Positions 8,028 through 16,302 of a stretch of DNA of 64,000 nucleotides are shown one piece after another. The notes below the pieces were generated by a model. It was given only the letters and a program-made list of their open reading frames with translations, did not search any database and had not been told where the DNA came from. The stretch's first letter is position 1. Every line of letters starts with the position of its first letter. The DNA lies in NCBI RefSeq assembly GCF_900142255.1, contig NZ_FRAF01000002.1, positions 1-64,000 on the forward strand. The letters run 5' to 3'. The position numbers and the translations under genes are program-made. Source of the stretch: Alicyclobacillus tolerans (GTDB lineage: Bacteria; Bacillota; Bacilli; Alicyclobacillales; Alicyclobacillaceae).

Positions 8028-9010
8028 CTCGGATGTTGAATATGGTTCAAGCTATTCGTGACGCACTGGACGTCAAATTGGCAGAAGACAACCGCGTATT
8101 AGTGCTTGGTGAAGATGTGGGTGTCAACGGCGGAGTTTTCCGGGCCACGGACGGACTGCAGGATAAATATGGTCCTGAACGGGTCATTGATACGCCGCTG
8201 GCCGAATCGGGTATCATTGGTTCTTCTATTGGGTTGGCCTTAAACGGATTTCGGCCTGTAGCAGAAATTCAGTTTTTAGCTTTCATTTTTCCAGGTTTAG
8301 AACAAGTTTTTGCTCATGCAGCCAGAATGCGTTATCGCACTCGAGGGCGCTTTACAGCTCCTCTTGTCATTCGTGCTCCTTATGGCGCTGGTATTCGCGG
8401 GCCTGAATTACATTCAGAAAGTTTAGAGAGTTTATTTGCGCATACGCCAGGTCTGCGTGTGGTTGCGCCAAGCAATCCTTATGATGCTAAAGGCATGTTG
8501 ATATCCGCAATGGAAGTGGACGATCCGGTCATTTTCCTTGAGCCAACTCGGCTTTACCGAGCAGGGACACGTGATGTTCCAGAAGGCAGCTATCGTGTAT
8601 CGCTTGAGAAGGCTGAACGTTTGACGGAAGGTAGAGATGTATCGCTGTTTGCTTGGGGAGCTATGGTACCTGTAGCGTTGCGAGCGGCGGAACAATTGGA
8701 GAAGGAGCAAGGATTGAGCGCAGAAGTGATTGATTTGCGTTCTTTGATGCCGCTTGACAAGGAGACCATTCTTTCTTCTGTAGAGAAAACTGGTCGTGCT
8801 GTGATTGTGCATGAAGCGCATCAAACAGCTGGACTGGGTGCAGAAATTGCTGCACTTTTGGCAGATGAGGCGGTCTGGTGTTTAAGGGCGCCGATCAAAC
8901 GGGTAGCGGGTTTTGATGTACCCGTGCCTCCTTTTTCTGTGGAAGACGCGTATTTACCAACAACAGAACGCGTTTTGGCAGGACTGAAGGAAGTGGTGAT
9001 GGCTGAATGA
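8024..9010 (+). CDS. 2-oxoacid dehydrogenase E1 component, beta subunit
   Basis: 328 aa, the usual length for PdhB/BkdB. Typical features: 'VLVLGEDVGVNGGVFRATDGL', 'DTPLAESGIIGSSIGLALNG', 'PYGAGIRGPELHSESLESLF' and a C-terminal transketolase-like domain with 'VIDLRSLMPLDKETI'. It forms the heterotetrameric E1 with the preceding alpha subunit. The GTG start overlaps the alpha stop (GTGA) and its own stop overlaps the E2 ATG, so all three are one translational unit. Confidence 0.92.
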   Translation: MTRMLNMVQAIRDALDVKLAEDNRVLVLGEDVGVNGGVFRATDGLQDKYGPERVIDTPLAESGIIGSSIGLALNGFRPVAEIQFLAFIFPGLEQVFAHAARMRYRTRGRFTAPLVIRAPYGAGIRGPELHSESLESLFAHTPGLRVVAPSNPYDAKGMLISAMEVDDPVIFLEPTRLYRAGTRDVPEGSYRVSLEKAERLTEGRDVSLFAWGAMVPVALRAAEQLEKEQGLSAEVIDLRSLMPLDKETILSSVEKTGRAVIVHEAHQTAGLGAEIAALLADEAVWCLRAPIKRVAGFDVPVPPFSVEDAYLPTTERVLAGLKEVVMAE

Positions 9011-10323
9011 GCACTACAATGATTCAAAATGGCGAGACGACGGGTATTTATGAATTCCGACTGGCCGATATTGGTGAAGGCGTTCATACAGCTACTATTG
9101 CGCGTTGGCTGGTTGAAAAGGGGCAAAAAGTGGCTTTGGATGAACCTTTGGTACTGGTTGAAACGGACAAAGTAACAGCTGAACTGCCTTCGCCAGTAGC
9201 CGGAGAGATAGTAGAATTAGCGGCGCCAGAAGGAGCCAGTTTATCAGTGGGCGAAGTGCTCGTTAAAATTCGTACACACTCCAAGGCAGATGATAACGCT
9301 CTAAGCAAAGCTTCAACGGCAGAAACTCCCCCGCAGGCAACTGTATCTTCCATGAAAGCTGACCGAATGTTGGGGGACGTTCCTCAGGCACGAGATACAG
9401 TAAATGGCAGTCCCATGTCAGGCCAAACGGCGATGGTGCGAGCTACTCCATATGTGCGGAAATTGGCGCGCAAACTGGGAGTTGATTTGTTGACCGTTGT
9501 GCCTACCGGGAAAGAGGGACGCATTACGGAAGCAGATGTGCTTCACACGAGCCAATTGTCCGAACAAACCGGTCAGGAGAAATCTAAACTTAATTTGCAA
9601 CAGCAAGCCACTTCTGTGCCCAGAGAAGATCGAATTCCATTTACGGGTATTCGTAAAAAGATTGCTGAGCATATGGTTCACTCTGTGCGTACCATTCCAC
9701 ATGTAACGCATTCCGATGAAATTGAGATGGATGCTATATCGGATATATGGCAAAAAGCGAAAAAAGCGGCTGCAAGTCAAGAAATCCGTTTAACATTGCT
9801 TGCTTTTATGGCAAAAGCAGTTGCTTTGGCTATTCGTGAGTACCCCTATATCAACAGTTCCATTGATGAAGAAAAAAACGAGATTGTGCTTAAGTCTTAT
9901 GTCAATTTGGGCATTGCAACCGATACAGATGCGGGACTTTTGGTACCTGTGGTAAAGGGTGTAGAGAATTTGAGTGTGCTCGAGATTGCTCAGCAAATTC
10001 AGTCTCTCACAGAAAAAGCTCGTACAGGCAAGTTGGGATTAGGGGATACTGCTGGTGGCACTTTTACCATCAGTAACATGGGTGGGATTGGAAGCCAACA
10101 TGCAACTCCTATTATTCGTCATCCTGAGGCGGCGATTCTTGCCTTGCACCGCATGGAACCGCGTGTAGTGGTAAGAGACGGAGAGATGGTCATTCGCAAG
10201 ATGATGAATGTGTCACTCTCATTTGATCATCGACTTTTGGATGGTGCTACGGCAGTTCGGTTCACCAATCGTGTCAAGCAACTGCTGGAGGAACCGGAGC
10301 ATTGGCTGCTGAACTTGAGATAA
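9007..10323 (+). CDS. 2-oxoacid dehydrogenase E2, dihydrolipoamide acyltransferase
   Basis: 438 aa. Domains in order: lipoyl domain with the lipoylation motif ETDKVTAELPSP (about residues 50-65); flexible linker; peripheral E3-binding domain 'ATPYVRKLARKLGVDL...GKEGRITEADV' (about 145-180); catalytic acyltransferase domain ending 'SLSFDHRLLDGATAVRF' with the His/Asp motif. It transfers the acyl group to CoA. No E3 (dihydrolipoamide dehydrogenase) gene is present here, so a shared E3 must be encoded elsewhere. The ATG overlaps the E1beta stop. Confidence 0.92.
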   Translation: MSTTMIQNGETTGIYEFRLADIGEGVHTATIARWLVEKGQKVALDEPLVLVETDKVTAELPSPVAGEIVELAAPEGASLSVGEVLVKIRTHSKADDNALSKASTAETPPQATVSSMKADRMLGDVPQARDTVNGSPMSGQTAMVRATPYVRKLARKLGVDLLTVVPTGKEGRITEADVLHTSQLSEQTGQEKSKLNLQQQATSVPREDRIPFTGIRKKIAEHMVHSVRTIPHVTHSDEIEMDAISDIWQKAKKAAASQEIRLTLLAFMAKAVALAIREYPYINSSIDEEKNEIVLKSYVNLGIATDTDAGLLVPVVKGVENLSVLEIAQQIQSLTEKARTGKLGLGDTAGGTFTISNMGGIGSQHATPIIRHPEAAILALHRMEPRVVVRDGEMVIRKMMNVSLSFDHRLLDGATAVRFTNRVKQLLEEPEHWLLNLR

Positions 10324-10331
10324 AAAAATAC

Positions 10332-10360
10332 TTTACAGACTGGTGGCTTCAGCATACTAT
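10332..10360 (+). promoter_or_regulatory. SigA-type promoter of the tetR-paa genes
   Basis: TTTACA (10332-10337), a 17-bp spacer and TACTAT (10355-10360). The 17-bp operator starts 6 bp after the -10 box, over the expected transcription start, which is a classic repressor position. Confidence 0.6.
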
Positions 10361-10365
10361 AAAAA

Positions 10366-10382
10366 CAAGCAAGCGCTTGTTT
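10366..10382 (+). promoter_or_regulatory. Operator copy 2, at the tetR-paa promoter
   Basis: CAAGCAAGCGCTTGTTT, identical to 5682-5698. It lies immediately downstream of the -10 box and 18 bp before the TetR coding frame, consistent with autoregulation by the TetR protein. Confidence 0.7.
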
Positions 10383-10400
10383 GGGAAGAATTGAGGTGCG

Positions 10401-11033
10401 ATAACATCGGCAAAGGACAGTCTACGTGAAAGCGGTACAAAGGAGAAGGCAAGAGAATCTATTCTGGCTGCTGCCCGTAAGCTCTTTAGCGAAAAAGGGT
10501 ATCACGGTACGACGATTCGCGAAATAGCAGAAGAGCGGGGCATACTGTCAGGCAGTTTATACGCCCACATTGATTCAAAAGAAGATTTACTTTTTGCTAT
10601 TGCAGATGAAGGTGCCAACGCTTTCATAGACGCATTGACTCCAGTGCTTGAAAAAGATGTGTCGGCTGCTGAAAAACTTCGTCTTGGCTTGGCGGCGCAT
10701 ATTGGTGTCATTGCTCATCGCTTGGAAGCAGCCCGCGTTTTTTTCCATGAATGGCATGCACTGGGTAAGGAACGGCGTCAAGAAATACTGGAAAAACGTC
10801 TGAGCTATGAAGCAATGTGGGATGAAATTCTTCAACAGGGTATAAGTCAAGGGGAATTTTCGGCAGATGGCGCGCGGTTTGCCCGCTTATTGATTTTGTC
10901 CGTAGCCAACTGGGTCTATCAATGGTACAGTCCCAACGGCAGTCATAGTCCAGAGCAAATTGCCCATCAGTTCTCTGCATTGATTTTGCATGGAATTGCT
11001 GCAAACCATGAAGATAAACTTGGACGGAGGTGA
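10401..11033 (+). CDS. TetR-family regulator of the phenylacetate island (PaaR-like), apparent ATA start
   Basis: About 210 aa. The N-terminal DNA-binding domain is complete: 'ARESILAAARKLFSEKGYHG' followed by 'TTIREIAEERGILSGSLYAHIDSKEDLL', a standard TetR helix-turn-helix. The in-frame region upstream of it contains no ATG, GTG or TTG. After the stop at 10392-10394 the first plausible start is ATA at 10401 with GAGG just upstream; the next TTG (10635) would remove the whole DNA-binding domain. Either the start is ATA or the 5' end carries a small indel (a GTG at 10426 with AAAGGAC upstream is out of frame). TetR repressors of paa genes that sense phenylacetyl-CoA are known in Thermus; the role here is inferred from position and the twin operators. 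Confidence 0.75.
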   Translation: MTSAKDSLRESGTKEKARESILAAARKLFSEKGYHGTTIREIAEERGILSGSLYAHIDSKEDLLFAIADEGANAFIDALTPVLEKDVSAAEKLRLGLAAHIGVIAHRLEAARVFFHEWHALGKERRQEILEKRLSYEAMWDEILQQGISQGEFSADGARFARLLILSVANWVYQWYSPNGSHSPEQIAHQFSALILHGIAANHEDKLGRR

Positions 11034-11039
11034 ATCGGC

Positions 11040-11984
11040 ATGTCGACATCGCTCGATAGAGCCCAATCAGTTGCGGATGATGCACAAAAAATAGAGCATT
11101 TTCTTGCTCGCATTGATGCGGGGGAGAAAATAGAGTCGACGGATTGGTTGCCCCTGGAATATCGGTTGCTTTTGCTGCGTCTCATTCACATGCATGGCAT
11201 CAGTGAAATTATGGGGGCTTATCCGGAAAAAGAGTGGGTTCCCAAAGCCCCTACTTTAGCTCGTAAACTCTCATTGCTCGCAAAAGTTCAAGATGAAATG
11301 GGCCATGGTCAGTTGCTCTTACGTGTTGCTGAAGATTTGGCAGCGCCGATTGGAGGCACGCGGGAGTCACTGATGACTGACGTATTTACGGGCAAAGTGA
11401 AATTTCACAATGTCTTTCATATGGAAGCCCCCACTTGGGCGGATGCAGGAGTGATTGGCTGGTTGGTGGATGGTGCGGCCATCATTACACAAACGGCTCT
11501 TCTTGACGGTTCATATGCGCCGTACACGCGTGTATTGCGCCGCATCTGCGCAGAAGAAAGTTTTCATATGCAACATGGAGAGTCCATTATTCTCACATTG
11601 GCAGAAGGAACCAAGGAGCAGAGAAATATGCTCCAGGAGGCGCTCAATCGTTGGTGGCCGTCCCTGCTTTTCTTTTTTGGCCCAACTGAGGTGTCCGATC
11701 CGGTTCGCAAAATGATTCGTTACAAAATTCGTGAACGCACGAATGAAGAGTTACGTCAGAAATTTCTTTCTCGTTACGTACCGCGTATTCGTGCCATCGG
11801 GTTGACCATTCCAGATCATCAACTAGCCTATGACGAGAAGAAAGGCGAGTGGACGTACACGGCGCCCGATTGGGAATATTTTGGTCGCATGGTTCGCGAG
11901 AACAACGGTCCCAAATCAGCGGAACGAGTGGCTTTGCGCCGTCAAGCACATGAAGAACAAGCGTGGGCACGAGTGATTGGCTAA
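11040..11984 (+). CDS. paaA: 1,2-phenylacetyl-CoA epoxidase, catalytic subunit A
   Basis: 314 aa, the usual PaaA size. This is the ferritin-like di-iron subunit: ExxH pairs are visible in 'KVQDEMGHGQLLLRVAEDL' and 'CAEESFHMQHGESI', with the PaaA-typical 'TGKVKFHNVFHMEAPTWAD' between them. With PaaC it inserts one oxygen atom of O2 into the aromatic ring of phenylacetyl-CoA. It starts 6 bp after the TetR stop and has GGAGG upstream. First structural gene of the paaABCD set. Confidence 0.95.
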   Translation: MSTSLDRAQSVADDAQKIEHFLARIDAGEKIESTDWLPLEYRLLLLRLIHMHGISEIMGAYPEKEWVPKAPTLARKLSLLAKVQDEMGHGQLLLRVAEDLAAPIGGTRESLMTDVFTGKVKFHNVFHMEAPTWADAGVIGWLVDGAAIITQTALLDGSYAPYTRVLRRICAEESFHMQHGESIILTLAEGTKEQRNMLQEALNRWWPSLLFFFGPTEVSDPVRKMIRYKIRERTNEELRQKFLSRYVPRIRAIGLTIPDHQLAYDEKKGEWTYTAPDWEYFGRMVRENNGPKSAERVALRRQAHEEQAWARVIG

Positions 11985-12068
11985 GCCGTCCCAGCTTTCC
12001 GCAGTCCGAAAGCAAGTGGCCTATTCTTACGAGATTTTTCTTAGGCCTATGAAAGCGAGTGATACAGT

Positions 12069-12434
12069 ATGAGCCACACTTCACACAATGAGTCTGCACC
12101 CGTTACTGGCGAACAAATCTATGAAGTGTTTGTGCAATCCAATCATCAAGAGGCGCATCAACACGTAGGCAGCTTACTTGCACCAGATGACACTATGGCC
12201 ATGCTCCTGGCAAGAGAAAATTTTCTGCGGCGTGACAAGGCAGTCAGTCTCTGGGTTGTACCGCGATCGGCCTTTATCGTAAAAGACTCCGGGGATGGGG
12301 CTTTTTTAAAGCGCGAATTTGACCGCAGTTATCGGGAGGTTCGCGGTTATGCTGATAATGCTGCGCGTTGGAAAGCGTTTAAAGCGAAAGCGCTGACACT
12401 TGAAGAAGTTATAGAGGATGTGCGTACACCATGA
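12069..12434 (+). CDS. paaB: 1,2-phenylacetyl-CoA epoxidase subunit B
   Basis: 121 aa, slightly longer than the classic ~95-aa PaaB because of an N-terminal extension. The core 'YEVFVQSNHQEAHQHVGSLL', 'AMLLARENFLRRDKAVSLWV' is characteristic. The subunit bridges PaaAC heterodimers in the epoxidase. An 84-bp gap separates it from paaA; its stop overlaps paaC (ATGA). Confidence 0.93.
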   Translation: MSHTSHNESAPVTGEQIYEVFVQSNHQEAHQHVGSLLAPDDTMAMLLARENFLRRDKAVSLWVVPRSAFIVKDSGDGAFLKREFDRSYREVRGYADNAARWKAFKAKALTLEEVIEDVRTP

Positions 12435-13222
12435 AGGATTCTACAACGGCAGAAATCGCTCTTGAACGATTGCCCAAAGAGCAGAGAGAGGCTTGGCAAA
12501 CCGTTTTGTTGATACTCGCCGATGATGAATTGGCGGCTGGACATAGGGCATCAGAGTGGCTTGGTTTGGCGCCGAGTGTTGAAGAGGATATCGCCTTTGC
12601 TTCGATTGCTCAAGACGAATTGGGGCATGCGCGCTTTTATTATCAATGGCTTGCTCGACTCGAAAATACGGATGTGGATGCGTTTGTCTTTAGACGCCCT
12701 TCAGCAGACTGGCGCAATGCAGTATTTTTGGAACGAGTGCGAGGGGATTTTGCAGAAGCGATGTTGCGTGTATGGCTTTATGACGAGTGGGATGCCATCC
12801 GTTTGAAAGCGCTCGCATCATGCTCGTTTGCACCGTTGGCTGTAGGTGCAAAGAAGATGCTTTGTGAGGAAGAGTACCATCTTGAGCACGCGCGAGCCTG
12901 GATGAAGCGTCTAGCCAGTGGTGGTGAAGCGCGCGTCCGACTGACTACCGCTTTGGCTCATAGTTTCCCTGCTTTAGCCGATCTCGCTGATTTTGGATCG
13001 GCAAACTTCGTTTTACCAGAGTTACTGGGTGTGGATATTCATTCATTGCGGGATGAATGGAAAAAAGAGGTTGCTGAACGGCTGGAAGCGTTGCGGTTGG
13101 TTTGTCCAGCATGGCCCGAACCTCAATCCGGCGGTCGCATGGGGCGACATACAGAAGATATGCAAGAGTTGCTCAGTACCATGACAGAAGTTTCTCGTTG
13201 GCTTCCAGAAGTGTCCTGGTAA
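12431..13222 (+). CDS. paaC: 1,2-phenylacetyl-CoA epoxidase, structural subunit C
   Basis: 263 aa. Ferritin-like subunit paired with PaaA. ExxH-like motifs remain in 'AQDELGHARFYYQWLARL' and 'CEEEYHLEHARAW'. In characterised systems PaaC is structural and PaaA catalytic. The ATG overlaps the paaB stop by 4 bp. Confidence 0.93.
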   Translation: MKDSTTAEIALERLPKEQREAWQTVLLILADDELAAGHRASEWLGLAPSVEEDIAFASIAQDELGHARFYYQWLARLENTDVDAFVFRRPSADWRNAVFLERVRGDFAEAMLRVWLYDEWDAIRLKALASCSFAPLAVGAKKMLCEEEYHLEHARAWMKRLASGGEARVRLTTALAHSFPALADLADFGSANFVLPELLGVDIHSLRDEWKKEVAERLEALRLVCPAWPEPQSGGRMGRHTEDMQELLSTMTEVSRWLPEVSW

Positions 13223-13251
13223 CCAGTCCAACCGGAAAGGAGGCTTCGGAT

Positions 13252-13722
13252 GTGGATGCAGCGCTTGGTAACAATCATTCGCAAGCTGTGTGGAAACATT
13301 TAGAAAATATTGCCGATCCGGAATTGCCAGCCGTCAGTCTGGTCGATCTTGGTATCGTCCATCGTGTGGAGACGGAAGAGAATCGCGTGAAAGTTGAATT
13401 GCTGCCTACCTTTATCGGATGTCCGGCTCTTTCTGTGATAGCAGATGTCGTCGCTAGAGAGCTTCGTTCTCTGGATGGCGTAGAATCTGTTGATGTTCAA
13501 TTTGTATATGACACCCTTTGGACGTCAGAACGCTTAACTGAGCGCGGAAAGCTGGCACTGAAGCGGTATGGCATTGCCCCGCCAAGTTTAGCGCAACCCG
13601 TTTGTCCCTACTGCGATTCTGTGGAGACAGAATTGACGAGTCGATTTGGACCAGCTCCTTGCCGAATGGTGGCTTACTGTCACCATTGTCAGCAGCCGTT
13701 TGAAGTTTTTAAAACACTCTGA
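13252..13722 (+). CDS. paaD: PaaD, MIP18/DUF59 Fe-S assembly-type protein of the epoxidase
   Basis: 156 aa. The N-terminal MIP18/DUF59 domain contains 'IADPELPAVSLVDLGIVHRV' and 'GCPALSVIADVVARELRSL'. The C-terminal zinc-ribbon part has CPYC (PVCPYCDSVETEL) and CHHC (YCHHCQQPFEVFKTL). PaaD is needed for maturation of the epoxidase complex. The start is GTG at 13252, with AAGGAGG 8 bp upstream; the open frame runs 50 codons further upstream but there it only overlaps paaC. paaE, the ferredoxin-reductase subunit that normally follows, is absent. Confidence 0.9.
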   Translation: MDAALGNNHSQAVWKHLENIADPELPAVSLVDLGIVHRVETEENRVKVELLPTFIGCPALSVIADVVARELRSLDGVESVDVQFVYDTLWTSERLTERGKLALKRYGIAPPSLAQPVCPYCDSVETELTSRFGPAPCRMVAYCHHCQQPFEVFKTL

Positions 13723-13758
13723 CTGAAGACGAAATTTCTATTTGGGGAGTGGGTCACC

Positions 13759-15075
13759 ATGTTTGAGCCGCAAGTGGAAAGCATGAGTCGGGACGAGTTA
13801 GCGGATTTGCAAAGTCGACGTCTGCGTCAGCTAGTGCAACGCGCTTATGAAAAAGTGCCCTTTTATCGTCGGAAAATGGAGAGTCGCGGTTTAGTCCCAC
13901 AAGATATTCGTTCCATTGCTGATATTCGCTACTTACCCACTTTGCAAAAATCAGACATGCGCGAACAATATCCATTTGGACTTTTTTCTGCTGAACGGGA
14001 AGAAATCGCTCGTTTTCACGCTTCTTCTGGAACCAAAGGCAAACCTACGCTGGTGGGATACACGGCTCATGATTTGCAGGTTTTTGCCAATCTCTTGGCG
14101 CGTTCGCTCGTAACAGCTGGAGCGACGCCGCAGGACACCATTCATGTGGCTTATGGCTATGGGCTTTTTACAGGCGGTCTTGGTTTTCATGCTGGTGTAG
14201 AACATCTTGGGGCTACCGTTGTGCCTGCTTCGAGCGGCCAAACTGTCAGGCAAGTGACGCTGATGCAAGATTTGCGTCCACAGGGAATTTGTTGTACACC
14301 GTCGTATGCCATGACATTGGCGGATGTGATGCTTCAACACTCCATACAACCCAAGAGTCTTGGGATTCGCTATGGTATTTTTGGCGCCGAGCCTTGGTCC
14401 GAGTCTATGCGTAAGCAGATTGAGGATATCTATGGATTGACAGCTTGCGATGTGTATGGTTTGTCTGAATTGATGGGACCGGGAGTAGCCATAGAATGTT
14501 TTGAAGAGCAGAACGGTTTGCATTTGGCAGAAGACCATTTTTACGCGGAAATTTGTCATCCAGATACGGGCGATCCCGTTCCTGAGGGTGAATATGGGGA
14601 ACTGGTACTGACCGCTCTGAGCAAGGAAGCGATGGCCATTATTCGCTATCGAACAGGAGACATCACTCGTTTGAAGAGTGAGCCGTGTTCGTGCGGTCGA
14701 ACACACAGGCGAATGGAGAGGCTGCTTGGACGGCGCGATGATATGTTGGTTGTACGCGGAGTCAACGTCTATCCATCAGAAATTGAGCGAGTGATTCTTC
14801 AGTGCCCTGAGCTTTCCGCTCATTATCAGATCCGTCGTGTGTATCAAGGCCATTTGGAGCAACTTGAAGTTCATGTAGAGGTGGCTGATTCGAGTGCTGC
14901 CAGTGTTGAATTAGCCGCGGCTGCATCCTTCAATTCAGATGCTTTCTCTCGCCAGGTGGCAGAGAAGCTTTACAATACGCTGGGGATTAAAGTCGAAGTG
15001 AAAATCTGCCCTCCGGGTACATTGCCGCGCAGTGAGGGGAAAGCCGTACGATTGGTGGAAGAACGTCACTCATAA
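13759..15075 (+). CDS. paaK: Phenylacetate-CoA ligase
   Basis: 438 aa, usual length. An AMP-forming ligase with the P-loop 'FHASSGTKGKPTLVGYT', 'DVYGLSELMGPGVAIEC' and 'IIRYRTGDITRLKSEPCSCGRTHRRMERLLGRRDDMLVVRGVNVYP', all PaaK hallmarks. It activates phenylacetate with ATP and CoA to phenylacetyl-CoA, giving the island a second entry besides the 2-oxoacid dehydrogenase. GGGGAG-type ribosome site upstream of the ATG. Confidence 0.95.
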   Translation: MFEPQVESMSRDELADLQSRRLRQLVQRAYEKVPFYRRKMESRGLVPQDIRSIADIRYLPTLQKSDMREQYPFGLFSAEREEIARFHASSGTKGKPTLVGYTAHDLQVFANLLARSLVTAGATPQDTIHVAYGYGLFTGGLGFHAGVEHLGATVVPASSGQTVRQVTLMQDLRPQGICCTPSYAMTLADVMLQHSIQPKSLGIRYGIFGAEPWSESMRKQIEDIYGLTACDVYGLSELMGPGVAIECFEEQNGLHLAEDHFYAEICHPDTGDPVPEGEYGELVLTALSKEAMAIIRYRTGDITRLKSEPCSCGRTHRRMERLLGRRDDMLVVRGVNVYPSEIERVILQCPELSAHYQIRRVYQGHLEQLEVHVEVADSSAASVELAAAASFNSDAFSRQVAEKLYNTLGIKVEVKICPPGTLPRSEGKAVRLVEERHS

Positions 15076-15108
15076 ACCTATCTATGAATGATGATGCAGT
15101 GATAGGTT
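15075..15108 (+). other. Hairpin between paaK and the EthD-like gene
   Basis: AACCTATC (15075-15082) pairs with GATAGGTT (15101-15108) around an 18-nt loop, with no T run after it. It overlaps the paaK stop. It may be an mRNA-processing or attenuation hairpin within the operon. Confidence 0.3.
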
Positions 15109-15162
15109 AGCAAGCTATGAATTTTGAAAACCGGGCCAAGCCCACGAAAGCGAGGAAAAACC

Positions 15163-15471
15163 ATGGCCAAATTAATTGCCATTTATCGTCAACCTGAAGA
15201 TGTAAAAGCTTTTGAGGATCACTATCAAAACATACATGCACCGCTTGCCATGAAAATGCCTGGGTTAGAAAAGATTGAGGTGACACGGATTGAAAGTGAC
15301 GCAATGGGTCAACCAAGTGAATACTATCTTTTAGCCGAAATGTATTTTAAGAGTCAAGCTGAGTTGCAGTCTGCTATGCGCTCTCCAGAGGGAAAAGCGG
15401 CAGCCAAAGATCTGATGGGATTTGCCGGGAAAATTGTTCAAATGGTGATTGGCGAGACGGTCGAGGTGTAA
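15163..15471 (+). CDS. EthD-family small protein in the paa operon
   Basis: 102 aa. 'MAKLIAIYRQPEDVKAFEDH' with 'HAPLAMKMPGLEKIEVT' and 'YYLLAEMYFKSQAELQSAM' is the EthD / dimeric alpha-beta barrel pattern. Such proteins occur as accessories or isomerase-like enzymes in aromatic and ether degradation; no reaction can be assigned from sequence. ATG at 15163 has CGAGGA upstream. It ends 3 bp before the enoyl-CoA hydratase start, so it is co-translated with the pathway enzymes. Confidence 0.8.
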   Translation: MAKLIAIYRQPEDVKAFEDHYQNIHAPLAMKMPGLEKIEVTRIESDAMGQPSEYYLLAEMYFKSQAELQSAMRSPEGKAAAKDLMGFAGKIVQMVIGETVEV

Positions 15472-15474
15472 ACT

Positions 15475-16248
15475 ATGCAATCGTTTACAAAGGTATCCTT
15501 CCCGCATGATGGCGTAGCACTGCTGTCCATCGGCACCGAAGATGGGCTGAATCCTCTTTCCATTGCGGGTATTAAAGAAATTGTGGATTGCTTAGATCGC
15601 TTGTCGGAACAGCCGGAAGTCCGGGTTGTGGTACTGACAGGCGGGGAACGTGCACTGGCTGCAGGCGCTGATATTTCAGAAATGGAAAACCTCAGTTTGA
15701 TGGAAATGAAATTGAAAAATCAATTTCGCGATTGGGATCGGATGGCTTGGTTTCCTAAACCACTTTTAGCAGCCGTGCGTGGCTATGCTTTGGGTGGCGG
15801 GTTTGAGCTGGCGCTGCTCTGTGACATGATTTTTGCCGATCCTAAAGCGACGTTTGGATTTCCGGAATGCAAACTTGGCCTTATGCCTGGTGCAGGCGGA
15901 ACACAACGCTTAGCCCGTAAAATCGGCGCTGGAAAAGCGCTTTCTCTGCTTTGGACAGGAGATTCTGTCAAAGCAGAAGAAGGTTTTCAACTCGGTTTTG
16001 TCGATCGTGTGGCACAAGAAGGGGAATGCCTGAACGAGACGATAGATTTTGCTAAACGTCTGGCCCAGGGGGCGCCGCTTGCGATTCGAGCCATTAAGGA
16101 AGCTGTATGGCATGGTCTCGATATCCCTTTGCTGGCGGGCATGGAAATGGAACGCAACCTGTTTTATCAACTATTTTCCAGCGAAGATAGCCGCGAAGGA
16201 ATGTCAGCTTTTCGCGAGAAACGTGCGCCGCGCTTTACAGGCCGTTGA
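15475..16248 (+). CDS. Enoyl-CoA hydratase/isomerase (PaaF-like)
   Basis: 257 aa crotonase. The oxyanion-hole motif 'ALAAGADISEM' and 'GYALGGGFELALLCDMIFAD' are followed by 'PECKLGLMPGAGGTQRLARKIG', which carries the catalytic Glu region of true hydratases. It could hydrate 2,3-dehydroadipyl-CoA in the lower pathway, as PaaF does. It follows the EthD-like gene by 3 bp. Confidence 0.88.
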   Translation: MQSFTKVSFPHDGVALLSIGTEDGLNPLSIAGIKEIVDCLDRLSEQPEVRVVVLTGGERALAAGADISEMENLSLMEMKLKNQFRDWDRMAWFPKPLLAAVRGYALGGGFELALLCDMIFADPKATFGFPECKLGLMPGAGGTQRLARKIGAGKALSLLWTGDSVKAEEGFQLGFVDRVAQEGECLNETIDFAKRLAQGAPLAIRAIKEAVWHGLDIPLLAGMEMERNLFYQLFSSEDSREGMSAFREKRAPRFTGR

Positions 16249-16302
16249 CCGTTAACGTCTGTCCGTCTCGCCACGCTTCATTCAGAGAATGGGGGAAGAA
16301 GG

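Noticed and set aside
13102-13251. Longer PaaD start inside paaC
   Set aside because: The added 50 residues are antithetical to PaaD and overlap paaC; GTG 13252 has an AAGGAGG site at correct spacing.
13951-14706. 251-codon open frame on the minus strand
   Set aside because: Lies opposite paaK; composition is antisense-like with no ribosome site or family motif.
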